A DNA stretch of 64,000 nt from Solibacillus silvestris. Lineage in GTDB: Bacteria; Bacillota; Bacilli; Bacillales_A; Planococcaceae. Positions 43,749-51,325 of the stretch are shown here, piece by piece. The DNA lies in assembly GCA_001586195.1 (NCBI GenBank), contig CP014609.1, positions 3,488,501 to 3,552,500 of the forward strand, in the 5' to 3' direction. Positions within the stretch are counted from its first letter, which is position 1. Every line of letters starts with the position of its first letter. The notes beneath the pieces are model-generated. The model was not told where the DNA came from, ran no database searches, and worked only from the letters and a program-made list of their open reading frames with translations. A program made the position numbers and the translations under genes.

Positions 43749-43819
43749 AATCCTATCCCTGCCTTTTATATATAAACTTTATCCTTATAGCCCACTCTTT
43801 ACTACTATTATTTGTATGT

Positions 43820-43930
43820 TTAATTCGTACATGCTTGAATTCGCCATTGTTTATTTACATTTTCTAAATTACCAAGCCATTTTAAAACTACTTCTTTATC
43901 CTTATCAAAAGTCCATGGTCTTAATTTCAT
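43820..43930 (-). CDS. possible 36-aa frame overlapping the tniQ end
   Basis: Frame MKLRPWTFDKDKEVVLKWLGN...WRIQACTN starts inside the tail of tniQ, out of frame with it. The composition is protein-like with Trp residues, so it could be a small gene, the remnant of a following gene, or the ancestral tail of TniQ after a frameshift. Low certainty. Confidence 0.3.
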   Translation of the reverse strand: MKLRPWTFDKDKEVVLKWLGNLENVNKQWRIQACTN

Positions 43931-45791
43931 TTTGTATATCTCCATGCTGATTAAGTCTTATTTCATTCTCTAAAGCTGTTTCTACGATATTGCTCATTTT
44001 TTCTCTTAGTCCTGCTAGTCGACGAACTTTCCATGCTACTAAACTGCTTTTATCTTCCATATAAAGTTTTCTACAAGCCCAATTAATACGTCGTATTTGA
44101 AATTGCTCACGTGTTTCTAAATGTTTATTGAGATATGCCTTTGTTTTCGGGAGCTTTTTTAATATCTTACCAAACAGTGATAATTGGCCAATTTCCTTTG
44201 CCACTCTACTTTTATTTACGTACACAGGCTTTTCAATGGCATATAATTTTTGAATTGCGCTCTTCACCAAATGAAGGATTTCTATGTCTCGTTTTCCCCA
44301 GTCAACCCGTTTATTGACTGTAACTTTCATGAACATTCTTGGAGGGTTTTCTTTTAACCAGTTACGGTTATTACGATAATGCCAAGCATATAAAGCTGGA
44401 TTGATTTCCCTTAATTGTGTAACAGTAAAATCAGAATATGTTTCTCTCAACTTGAGCCAATCTGCTTCTTTTTGAATACGCAAATCCATCGGAAGCTCAT
44501 TATTATTTGAAGATTTATCTTTTGAATTAGACATATATTTTTTTACCGTTGTATAATCACACTCTAAAATTTGAGCAATATGGTATGGGCCTAAGCCACT
44601 TGTTGCTAATTGCATTAACTTAGCCTTCCACACAGGACCAAAATTCTTTATTCTACCCACTTTAAAAGCAACTGACTTATCTATATCTGGACCACGCCTT
44701 GAGTAAACGAACCCACAATCGCAGCTAAATGTACCGATAGGCTTTCTAGTATCAGTACAAGTTGTTATAGCAACGTTTAATATAATACGTTTTTTATAAT
44801 GATTTGCTGCAGGGTTTAAACAATAATAAGGTGCTTGTCCGAATGGCTCATATTTCTTCCCTACAAAACTTCCTAAATCCTTAAAAGAGACGTTCAAGAA
44901 TTGAAATAACAATAAATGCTGTACTGGATGGAATGCCTTACGATGCTTCCTAACAATATTTCTTAACCAAGTTGTATCGGAATGTTCATCAAAATTACAG
45001 TTAACTAATGATAAAAATTCTTCCCCATAATATTTTTTAAATTGCTGCGTAAAATATTGCTGGTGCACTTGCCCAAAGTGATTTGCATAGCCGTTTACTT
45101 GCATTAAATACTTATAAATTTGCGTGAGATCTTGTATTTGTATGTTATCTGCATAGCGGATTAAATTAATACTTTCATCAGAAAGCCTCTTCAACTGTTG
45201 CTCAAGCTTTGGTGAAATAACCGTAACTAAATGGGATGATAATTCTGCTTTTTCAACTGAAATAAATTCATGTTTATGTGGGTTACGAAATTCAACATTT
45301 GAATCATGAAGTAAGTCTTGATGTAAGTGACAATAAAACACTTTCGGCAATTGATGACTCAGATGCCAGTACGCTTCTCCATACTGTTCTCTATCTTGAT
45401 GAACACAACTAGGACAAAAACGGAGGTACTTCCAATTTTTAATTGTGTAAGCAACAATGCCCAGAAACATATGAATAGTTCCAGGCTTGCCACCATATTT
45501 CAAATAATTAATTGTCTTAATTTTAACGTCACTCGATTGAAAAAAAGTGTAGTAATTGTATAAAGTGTGTTTTTTTATAAATTCTATTAGACATGGAGGC
45601 TTAAAGTGCATTATTTTACTATGAAATTCAGCTAAATTGCTCGGTAAATCTACTACAGCTACCGAACTTGCTTTTCCAAATAACTCTTGCATCGTCTGTT
45701 TTGAACTTTGGTTTTTAGAATGATCATGATAACGTGCAAAATAGCTATACAATATTTCATCTGGATAAAGTTGTGGAAAATAACTTAGCAA
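43905..45791 (-). CDS. tnsD: TnsD/TniQ target-selection protein
   Basis: A 628-aa protein. The N-terminal TniQ domain begins MLSYFPQLYPDEILYSYFARYH and has the zinc site C126PSC129 ... C154HLH157 in FCPSCVHQDREQYGEAYWHLSHQLPKVFYCHLHQDLL. The C-terminal half has further TnsD-type segments (SCDCGFVYSRRGP; LMQLATSGLGPYHIAQILECDYTTVKKYM, a helix-turn-helix). TnsD of Tn7 binds the 3' end of glmS and recruits TnsC; the insertion next to glmS fits this protein exactly. Here TnsC and TnsB are absent, so it is functional only with partners supplied in trans, if at all. Confidence 0.9.
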   Translation of the reverse strand: MLSYFPQLYPDEILYSYFARYHDHSKNQSSKQTMQELFGKASSVAVVDLPSNLAEFHSKIMHFKPPCLIEFIKKHTLYNYYTFFQSSDVKIKTINYLKYGGKPGTIHMFLGIVAYTIKNWKYLRFCPSCVHQDREQYGEAYWHLSHQLPKVFYCHLHQDLLHDSNVEFRNPHKHEFISVEKAELSSHLVTVISPKLEQQLKRLSDESINLIRYADNIQIQDLTQIYKYLMQVNGYANHFGQVHQQYFTQQFKKYYGEEFLSLVNCNFDEHSDTTWLRNIVRKHRKAFHPVQHLLLFQFLNVSFKDLGSFVGKKYEPFGQAPYYCLNPAANHYKKRIILNVAITTCTDTRKPIGTFSCDCGFVYSRRGPDIDKSVAFKVGRIKNFGPVWKAKLMQLATSGLGPYHIAQILECDYTTVKKYMSNSKDKSSNNNELPMDLRIQKEADWLKLRETYSDFTVTQLREINPALYAWHYRNNRNWLKENPPRMFMKVTVNKRVDWGKRDIEILHLVKSAIQKLYAIEKPVYVNKSRVAKEIGQLSLFGKILKKLPKTKAYLNKHLETREQFQIRRINWACRKLYMEDKSSLVAWKVRRLAGLREKMSNIVETALENEIRLNQHGDIQNEIKTMDF

Positions 45792-45912
45792 ATTAATTCC
45801 CCCTTGGTAAGATCTTAATTAGAATGTACAAATTGACTTATTTAATCTACTATAGTTTTCACGGTAAAAATTAACCATTATGAAAATTATACCATTTTTA
45901 TGTGTAAAAAAA

Positions 45913-45944
45913 ATCCTGAGTATTTCATACGAACACTCAGAATC
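45913..45944 (-). terminator. terminator after the XRE gene
   Basis: GATTCTGAGT...ACTCAGGATT on the minus strand followed by TTTTTTT, directly behind the stop at 45947. Confidence 0.85.
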
Positions 45945-45946
45945 TT

Positions 45947-46291
45947 TTACTTAAATGCGTCAAAAATTTCATTTGAAATTTTTAATACTAGATTAATTTC
46001 TTTTTCACTTTTATTTTTTAATAATTTAGCGAATGTATTAATTTTTTCTTCATATTCCATTGATAAATATTTCATAGGATTATCTATCTTAAATAATTTT
46101 TTTGCATTTACATTTAAGCCACTGGCTATTTTTTCTACAGTTTGTAAAGTAATATTTCTTTCCCCACGCTCAACACCCGCTAAATAGGATGTTTGTAATC
46201 CACATTTTTCGGCTAAATCCTCTTGAGTCATTTTCTTTTGCTTGCGTAGTTCCCTTATATTGGCTCCTACAATATTAACTAACTGATTCAT
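45947..46291 (-). CDS. XRE-family regulator, cargo
   Basis: 114 aa: an HTH_3 domain (NIRELRKQKKMTQEDLAEKCGLQTSYLAGVERGERNITLQTVEKIASGLNVNAKKLF) plus a helical C-terminus. This type resembles control proteins of restriction systems and phage-like islands. Upstream lie three AAAATGTACT-type repeats, likely its operators. It sits exactly where tnsB and tnsC would be expected, between tnsA and tnsD. Confidence 0.9.
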   Translation of the reverse strand: MNQLVNIVGANIRELRKQKKMTQEDLAEKCGLQTSYLAGVERGERNITLQTVEKIASGLNVNAKKLFKIDNPMKYLSMEYEEKINTFAKLLKNKSEKEINLVLKISNEIFDAFK

Positions 46292-46344
46292 TAAATCACC
46301 TCACTTAAAGACTAGGTGAGGTTAAAAAGCACATGAAGATACAT

Positions 46345-46424
46345 AAAAGTACATTTTAATTGAAAATAATACTTATAAGTCCTAAAATGTACTTTATTAT
46401 TAATTATTAAGGAGAAAATGTACT
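46345..46424. promoter_or_regulatory. operator cluster of the XRE regulator
   Basis: AAAAGTACATTTT (46345-46357), AAAATGTACTTT (46384-46395) and AAAATGTACTAA (46415-46426) share the near-palindromic core AAAATGTACT. The first two are inverted relative to each other. The last one lies between a ribosome site and a start on the plus strand, so binding would repress in both directions. Confidence 0.6.
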
Positions 46425-46425
46425 A

Positions 46426-46470
46426 ATGAGTATAGATTTAAGCACAAATATAGTTATCGAAAATGTGTAA
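46426..46470 (+). CDS. vestigial divergent gene start
   Basis: AAGGAG followed 11 bases on by ATG opens a 14-codon frame MSIDLSTNIVIENV that ends inside the 3' end of tnsA on the other strand. It is placed like the first gene normally controlled by the XRE protein. It may be the remainder of a gene cut off at a rearrangement junction, or a chance frame. Confidence 0.3.
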   Translation: MSIDLSTNIVIENV

Positions 46471-47013
46471 AAACTTTAAATTACTGATGAAAGTTACGGG
46501 TAACTCTTTCTCAGTTACAATTGCCCAGTCAATACCTTGTTGCTCCCAATAGCACTTCTCTATTTCGAATTTTTCGATAACTCTTTCGTCATTGAGGTCA
46601 TTTTCAAATTTAAGCGTACGAGCTTTATAAACGATTGATGTGCCTTCTCGCATAGTTACAAAACAATCGGTAGTCATCACAATGGGTGTATTTGTTTTCT
46701 TGTCAGTAGGATGATTAATTCCTAATTCCTCAGCTATTTTTAATGTCAGCTCTCGTTCTAGAGGGAACTGCTCACGAATATCAATTATATTTTCTGCCCA
46801 ATCACAAAAGCAATGATAATTAAATTCTAAATCCGATAATAAATGATGTTCACGTGATGTTTTCCAACCAATGAAACGATGTACTCTACCACTTGAAGGT
46901 ACGTCTTGAATTGTTAGCCAAGGTTTGTAAAGAGCTAGTTCACCTTGCCCTCTACCTTCCTTGATATAACGAGAGATTTTTGCTTCGTTCCAACCAGTTT
47001 GACGTTTTGGCAT
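46438..47013 (-). CDS. tnsA: TnsA endonuclease, short C-terminus
   Basis: A 191-aa protein with the TnsA catalytic core: DLE (E63), IIDIREQFPL (E81), IVMTTD (D116) and YKARTLKF (K135), followed by EIEKCYWEQQGIDWAIVTE. The acidic residues and lysine match the PD-(D/E)xK nuclease site that in Tn7 cuts the 5' strands at the transposon ends. E. coli TnsA is about 273 aa; here the product stops soon after the core (FLHIFDNYICA), so the C-terminal domain that contacts TnsC is largely missing. It follows the 343-aa gene by 11 bp. The sharp end, next to an unrelated XRE gene, suggests a deletion removed the tnsA tail, tnsB and tnsC. Confidence 0.9.
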   Translation of the reverse strand: MPKRQTGWNEAKISRYIKEGRGQGELALYKPWLTIQDVPSSGRVHRFIGWKTSREHHLLSDLEFNYHCFCDWAENIIDIREQFPLERELTLKIAEELGINHPTDKKTNTPIVMTTDCFVTMREGTSIVYKARTLKFENDLNDERVIEKFEIEKCYWEQQGIDWAIVTEKELPVTFISNLKFLHIFDNYICA

Positions 47014-47024
47014 CTAATCACTCC

Positions 47025-48056
47025 TTAGCTTTTTGCTAGTACAATTACTCCATCAATTCCAATAGAAAATTGCTCATTTTCTAAATTATCATTAATGACT
47101 TTTTCAAATCTATCTAAAACTAAACTTACATTTTTATTGATATTCTGCAAATCTTCCTGTACTATCTCTTCTTTTACAACTAACGGTTCTAATATTTGAT
47201 AAATCTCATCTAATAAACCTATCGAACAGTTATACGCATCGAAATCAATAACTCTAAACATAAGTTTCGGTAAATTCTCTAATTCTAATAAATCCTCTAA
47301 ATCTATTGTTTTGTATTCTTCTCCACCAAAAAGCTTTACTAATTGTGAATAATGTTTATAAACCATTTCATCTCCACTAACTTTAACAACCTTATCTTCT
47401 TCATCCATTGGATCGATGATATGTTGCATCATCTCATCATTTAGATTTGGATGTGTTGCTATTATGAGCTTTTCTAGGTTTAAACTAGCTTGATTATAAG
47501 TCGTAGTAGCTCCTGTAACTGTATAATCAATTTGTGTTATAGCCTTTAACTGACTATCTGCTTTTCTAACATTTTGATTATCAAAATATTCCTTTCTTAC
47601 TGTAGAACCTTTTGCCTCCACTAAATAAGAATTTCCTGTTCTATGGTTAAGACCCCAAAGATCTGGATTTTTTAAATCTCCAGGTAAAGATGTAGGTGTG
47701 ATGCCCGGATTTTTCAAATGTTCAATATGTCTTACATTATATTGTGATTGCATATGTATTTGAGCAAAAACCATTCCGATAAAGTACGCTACTGTAACTC
47801 TCTCGCTCATCTCCAGTTCATCTGCATTTTGAATAGTGAAAGGAGATTTTGTATCTATAAAAGCTAACATAGTTGAAATTTTCCATTCTACTAATTCTTT
47901 GGTAAGTTTTAAGTGGGCTTTAGGTGCTAAACCAACTAATAAGGCACCTCTAATTACAGTTAGTTTACTAGCATAAAGAGATTGATTAGAAGCATAAACA
48001 GCGTTTCTATCTATATAATCTGTCACACTAGAATAATTATTATATTGTATACTCAT
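47025..48056 (-). CDS. putative PD-(D/E)xK nuclease-like cargo protein
   Basis: A 343-aa protein without a family I can name. Residues 131-150 read PDLWGLNHRTGNSYLVEAKG, a well-formed PD-x(n)-ExK catalytic pattern (P131 D132 ... E147 A K149), preceded by a helical domain and followed by an acidic C-terminal half (PMDEEDKVVKV; EYKTIDLEDLLELENLPKLMFRVIDFD). A nuclease active in defence or an accessory nuclease for TnsA is plausible. It is first in the element operon, 11 bp before tnsA. Its GGAGG lies only a few bases after the U-run of the element's hairpin. Confidence 0.65.
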   Translation of the reverse strand: MSIQYNNYSSVTDYIDRNAVYASNQSLYASKLTVIRGALLVGLAPKAHLKLTKELVEWKISTMLAFIDTKSPFTIQNADELEMSERVTVAYFIGMVFAQIHMQSQYNVRHIEHLKNPGITPTSLPGDLKNPDLWGLNHRTGNSYLVEAKGSTVRKEYFDNQNVRKADSQLKAITQIDYTVTGATTTYNQASLNLEKLIIATHPNLNDEMMQHIIDPMDEEDKVVKVSGDEMVYKHYSQLVKLFGGEEYKTIDLEDLLELENLPKLMFRVIDFDAYNCSIGLLDEIYQILEPLVVKEEIVQEDLQNINKNVSLVLDRFEKVINDNLENEQFSIGIDGVIVLAKS

Positions 48057-48084
48057 ATCTTTCCTCCGTTAAATAAAAAAAACA

Positions 48085-48131
48085 TCCGTTCGCTTATTTT
48101 AATTATAAGCGAACGGATATTGAATTTCCAT
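48085..48131 (-). promoter_or_regulatory. element copy of glmS-type terminator with embedded promoter
   Basis: On the minus strand ATCCGTTCGCTTA-TAATTAAAA-TAAGCGAACGGAT is a perfect 13-bp hairpin followed by TTTTTTTT, i.e. a terminator for glmS transcripts. Its stem is identical over CCGTTCGCTTA/TAAGCGAACGG to the ancestral host terminator that the insertion split. The loop contains TATAAT (48103-48108), with TGGAAA (48126-48131) 17 bp upstream. Transcripts started there would lack the 5' arm and so escape termination. The promoter part is an inference. Confidence 0.65.
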
Positions 48132-48199
48132 ATTTAAACAACTTTATTATTTTTTAAACGACTATATTATTTTTTAAAAAACTTTATTATTCGAATACA
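48130..48199 (-). repeat. left-end tandem TnsB-type binding sites
   Basis: From the end at 48199 the minus strand reads TGTATTCG and then three direct 20-bp repeats: AATAATAAAGTTTTTTAAAA, AATAATATAGTCGTTTAAAA and AATAATAAAGTTGTTTAAAT. They match the right-end sites. Tn7 left ends have three spaced TnsB sites; here they are directly abutting. Confidence 0.82.
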
Positions 48200-48213
48200 A
48201 AGCGAACGGTTTT
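48200..48213 (-). terminator. proximal half of the interrupted glmS terminator
   Basis: AAAACCGTTCGCTT on the minus strand is the 5' arm of the ancestral glmS terminator. The last five bases (48200-48204) are the target duplication. Confidence 0.85.
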
Positions 48214-48224
48214 TAAAATCTTTA

Positions 48225-50024
48225 TTATTCAACTGTAACTGATTTTGCCAGGTTACGAGGTTTATCAACGTCACAACGACGGTGAAGTGCAGCATAATAG
48301 CTGATTAATTGTAATGGTACAACAGATACTAGTGGTGTTAATAGTTCATGTACTGAAGGGATGACTAAACGGTCGCCTTCTTCTTCCATGCCTTCCATTG
48401 CAATAATACATGCGTTGGCACCGCGAGCCACTACTTCTTTCACGTTACCGCGAATGTTAAGCGCCACACCTTTTTGTGTTGCTAAAGCAAAGACTGGTGT
48501 ACCTTCTTCGATTAATGCAATCGTACCGTGTTTTAACTCACCACCGGCAAAACCTTCTGCCTGAATGTATGAGATTTCTTTAAGTTTTAACGCACCTTCC
48601 AATGATACACAGAAGTCCATATTACGACCGATGAAGAACGCATTGCGTGCGATTTTTAAATAGTCTTCGGCAATCTGCTCCATTTCATCCTTAGAGTCGA
48701 TAATTGTCTGGATGCCGTTTGCAACGATCGCCAGCTCCTGTTTTAAATCAAAGTCAAGCTCCATTCCTAATTGCTTAGCAACGGCATAGGCAGCTACTGC
48801 TAAAACAGCTACTTGAGCGACATATGCTTTTGTAGAAGCTACAGCAATTTCAGGTCCGGCATGTAATAGTAATGTATAATCCGCTTCACGTGAAAGTGTT
48901 GACCCTTGTACGTTCGTTACAGTTAACGCTTTGTAGCCAAGCTCTTTAATTTTTACTAATACTTGACGGCTATCCGCTGTTTCACCTGATTGTGAAATGA
49001 AGATAAATAAAGGTTTCTTCGATAGTAACGGCATATTATAGCCAAACTCACTTGAAATGTGTACTTCTACTGGAATGCCTGCGATTTTTTCGAAGTACTG
49101 TTTCCCGATTAAGCCGGCATGGTAACTTGTACCTGCCGCAATAATATATAGACGGTCTGCTTCCGCTAATGCTTTTAGAATATCTGCATCAACCGTAACA
49201 TCTTCACCTTGTTCATATGCTTGAATGATTTTACGGATCACAGTTGGCTGCTCATCCATTTCTTTTAACATGTAGTGAGGGTATGTTCCCTTTTCGATAT
49301 CAGAAGCATCCAATTGTGCTGTATATGGTGCACGCTCAACAACGCGGCCATTTAATGTTGTAATTTCAACTTTATCTTTACGAACGATTACCACTTCTTT
49401 ATCGTGCAATTCGATAAACTGGTCTGTTACTTGCAGCATCGCCATTGCATCTGAAGCGATTACGTTGAAGTCTTCACCTACACCTACTAATAACGGTGAC
49501 TTGTTTTTCGCTACGTAAATCGTTTCCACATCTTCATTATCCAAAAGCGCTAATGCATAAGATCCGTGCACTAATGATAATGTCTTACGGAATGCTTCTA
49601 ACGTAGATAAGCCCTCTTTAGCAAATAAATCGATTAACTGTACGATAACTTCTGTATCTGTATCAGAGCTCATCTGAATTCCTTTAAGATAAGCTTTTTG
49701 TAATAAATGATAGTTTTCGATAACGCCATTGTGTACAAGCGTATAGCGGCCTGAAGCACTTGTATGAGGGTGGGCATTTAAGCGGTTCGGTACACCGTGA
49801 GTTGCCCAACGTGTATGACCAATCCCTACAGCCGCTTCAACATCGCCATCAACTGCTTTTCGTAAATCCGCAATACGTCCCTTTTCTTTGAAAACTGTTA
49901 CGCCTTCTTCATTGTGTACAGCAATCCCTGCAGAATCATAGCCTCGGTACTCTAGTTTCTCTAAACCTTTTAATAAAATCTCTTTAGCGTCCAATACGCC
50001 GTTATATCCTACAATTCCACACAT
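48225..50024 (-). CDS. glmS: glutamine-fructose-6-phosphate aminotransferase (isomerising)
   Basis: A 599-aa, full-length protein. It makes glucosamine-6-phosphate from fructose-6-phosphate and glutamine, the first step to UDP-GlcNAc and peptidoglycan. The N-terminal nucleophile Cys is in MCGIVGY; the glutaminase domain has HTRWATHG and VHNGVIENY; two SIS domains follow ([41 protein letters not shown]), and the end [11 protein letters not shown] is the conserved tail whose codons form the attTn7 recognition site. TTGGAGGAAAC precedes the start. Expression is controlled by the ribozyme in the leader. A Tn7-like element begins 25 bp past the stop. Confidence 0.98.
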   Translation of the reverse strand: MCGIVGYNGVLDAKEILLKGLEKLEYRGYDSAGIAVHNEEGVTVFKEKGRIADLRKAVDGDVEAAVGIGHTRWATHGVPNRLNAHPHTSASGRYTLVHNGVIENYHLLQKAYLKGIQMSSDTDTEVIVQLIDLFAKEGLSTLEAFRKTLSLVHGSYALALLDNEDVETIYVAKNKSPLLVGVGEDFNVIASDAMAMLQVTDQFIELHDKEVVIVRKDKVEITTLNGRVVERAPYTAQLDASDIEKGTYPHYMLKEMDEQPTVIRKIIQAYEQGEDVTVDADILKALAEADRLYIIAAGTSYHAGLIGKQYFEKIAGIPVEVHISSEFGYNMPLLSKKPLFIFISQSGETADSRQVLVKIKELGYKALTVTNVQGSTLSREADYTLLLHAGPEIAVASTKAYVAQVAVLAVAAYAVAKQLGMELDFDLKQELAIVANGIQTIIDSKDEMEQIAEDYLKIARNAFFIGRNMDFCVSLEGALKLKEISYIQAEGFAGGELKHGTIALIEEGTPVFALATQKGVALNIRGNVKEVVARGANACIIAMEGMEEEGDRLVIPSVHELLTPLVSVVPLQLISYYAALHRRCDVDKPRNLAKSVTVE

Positions 50025-50209
50025 AATCCGTTTCCTCCAATGTTTTTGCTACATCGAAGCACATTTTGACAACACAAAAGCAGACTACGAAATCTACCAT
50101 TTTTTGCCTAGTGCCTTTAGGGAAGTTAATTCGAAGGTGATGTTTGCTCTCGTTTAGCAAAGCCTGCACGCATCATTAACAATCCTGCTCTATTTAAAAA
50201 GGTGATGTA

Positions 50210-50388
50210 GCTAAATATTATTTTTAATTGAATGCCGTTTCGTTTTTCTGTCCAGAAAATCGCTTCTCTGTTTTAAAACGAAAGTTACAACCGGGCATGT
50301 GCGATCGGGAGGCATCCGCCGAAATTTCGATAAACCTCCACCTCGTCAACTAAGGATTATGTCCGCTCGATTTCCTTAGTTCTGGCGC
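50210..50388 (-). ncRNA. glmS riboswitch-ribozyme
   Basis: On the minus strand the leader contains the conserved cleavage-site context A/GCGCCAGAAC (cut between 50389 and 50388), GACGAGGTGGAGGTTTATCG, AAATTTCGGCGGATGCC and a CCGGTTG P3-side segment, the order known from the B. subtilis glmS ribozyme. Glucosamine-6-phosphate acts as cofactor for self-cleavage, which destabilises the mRNA. The 3' boundary, through P3 and P4, is approximate. Confidence 0.93.
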
Positions 50389-50468
50389 TATAATTGTTTT
50401 CCGATTTTGTATGCGCGATTTCCTCTCCTTTTGCGCAACTCAGCCATATCCTTTTGCTGAGCATTTAC

Positions 50469-50497
50469 ATCATACACATAAACAATTTCACCGTCAA
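50469..50497 (-). promoter_or_regulatory. glmS promoter
   Basis: TTGACG (50492-50497), 17 bp, TATGAT (50469-50474) on the minus strand, about 80 bp before the ribozyme cleavage site. Confidence 0.75.
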
Positions 50498-50593
50498 TCC
50501 TACGCTTTCATTGTAAGCGCTTCATAGAAAAATTTTCTTTCCAAAGCTAGTGCGGCTGTTGCCTTACGTATGTGAATTCTTTCCCATAAGAAA

Positions 50594-50694
50594 ATATCCC
50601 GTTTTGATTTAGGAGGTGAATCTTGTAACAGCAGAATCATTGTCATCCCACTTATTACAAGACTCACTCCTTACATGACATCAAAACGGGATAT
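50594..50694. repeat. 101-bp long inverted repeat downstream of the DJ-1/PfpI gene
   Basis: Outer arms ATATCCCGTTTTGAT and ATCAAAACGGGATAT pair perfectly; inner AGGAGGTGAATCTTGTAA and TTACAAGACTCACTCCT pair with one bulge and one mismatch around a roughly 25-base loop. It could be a large terminator for the gene at 50727, a regulatory RNA hairpin, or a small non-autonomous mobile repeat. No obvious target duplication flanks it. Confidence 0.6.
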
Positions 50695-50726
50695 GCACTA
50701 TTTTCTATCGTATGCAAAGAGCTCGA

Positions 50727-51251
50727 TTAAAGCTCCTTCTCTTTTAATAAATTAACAATTTCTCGGTTAAAGGCAGGTAAATCATCCGGTGTACGGCTTG
50801 TAACAAGCTGTTTTTGACAAACAAATACTTCTTCATCATGGAAATTTACCCCTGCATATTCCATATCGACTTTAATCGATTTATAACCTGTCGCATCTCG
50901 TCCCTCTAATGACTTCGCCGTAATTAACAGTTGTGGTCCATGGCAAATTGCAAAGACAGGTTTCTTTTCATCCATAAAATGCTTTGCAAATGCTACAACG
51001 CGATCATCATCACGCAGTAAATCCGGTGAAAAACCACCCGGGATAAATAACGCATCAAAGTCCTGCGGGTTTGCCTCTGCTACCCCTTTATCAATCTGAA
51101 CTGTTGCTTCACCATTTTTCCCTGTAATCGATTTATTGCCTTCTTTATCGATCGTTACAATTGTATGACCTGCAGCCTCAAGTGCTTCTTTCGGACTTGT
51201 GAACTCCACATCTTCAAACTTATCTGTAATTAATGTTGCAATTTTAGCCAA
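50727..51251 (-). CDS. DJ-1/PfpI-family protein (YfkM-like general stress protein)
   Basis: A 174-aa protein with TLITDKFEDVEFTSP, ALFIPGGFSPDLLRDD (the nucleophile-elbow glutamate region) and FAICHGPQLL with the catalytic Cys-His-Gly. The family includes deglycase/protease-like proteins and B. subtilis YfkM (GSP18). AAGGAGTG precedes the ATG. It lies between glmM and glmS but is not part of either unit. Confidence 0.9.
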   Translation of the reverse strand: MAKIATLITDKFEDVEFTSPKEALEAAGHTIVTIDKEGNKSITGKNGEATVQIDKGVAEANPQDFDALFIPGGFSPDLLRDDDRVVAFAKHFMDEKKPVFAICHGPQLLITAKSLEGRDATGYKSIKVDMEYAGVNFHDEEVFVCQKQLVTSRTPDDLPAFNREIVNLLKEKEL

Positions 51252-51325
51252 TGTAAAACACTCCTTCGTCTTATTAGGTTACTTTATTTTGTTTCCCCGA
51301 ATTCTTGAAAATGAAACATGTTATA

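Larger units (their letters stand above)
40430..48199 (-). mobile_element. Tn7-like transposon (7,770 bp) inserted at glmS attTn7, lacking tnsB and tnsC
   Basis: The boundaries follow from three facts. The 5 bp AAGCG flank both sides (40425-40429 and 48200-48204). The element ends are TGTGTAGAGATAATAAAATT (from 40430) and, on the opposite strand from 48199, TGTATTCGAATAATAAAGTT, which match at 14 of 20 positions without gaps. Removing the element restores the glmS terminator hairpin. Insertion just past the glmS stop, TGT/ACA ends and a 5-bp duplication are Tn7 hallmarks. Inside are tnsA (short), tniQ/tnsD and cargo genes, all on the minus strand. tnsB (DDE transposase) and tnsC (ATPase) are missing, so the element cannot move alone; it may have lost them after insertion or been mobilised in trans. 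Confidence 0.93.

Noticed and set aside
40430..48199. CRISPR-associated transposon (CAST)
   Set aside because: No Cas effector or Cascade genes; insertion at glmS and a large TnsD-type TniQ indicate the classical attTn7 pathway.
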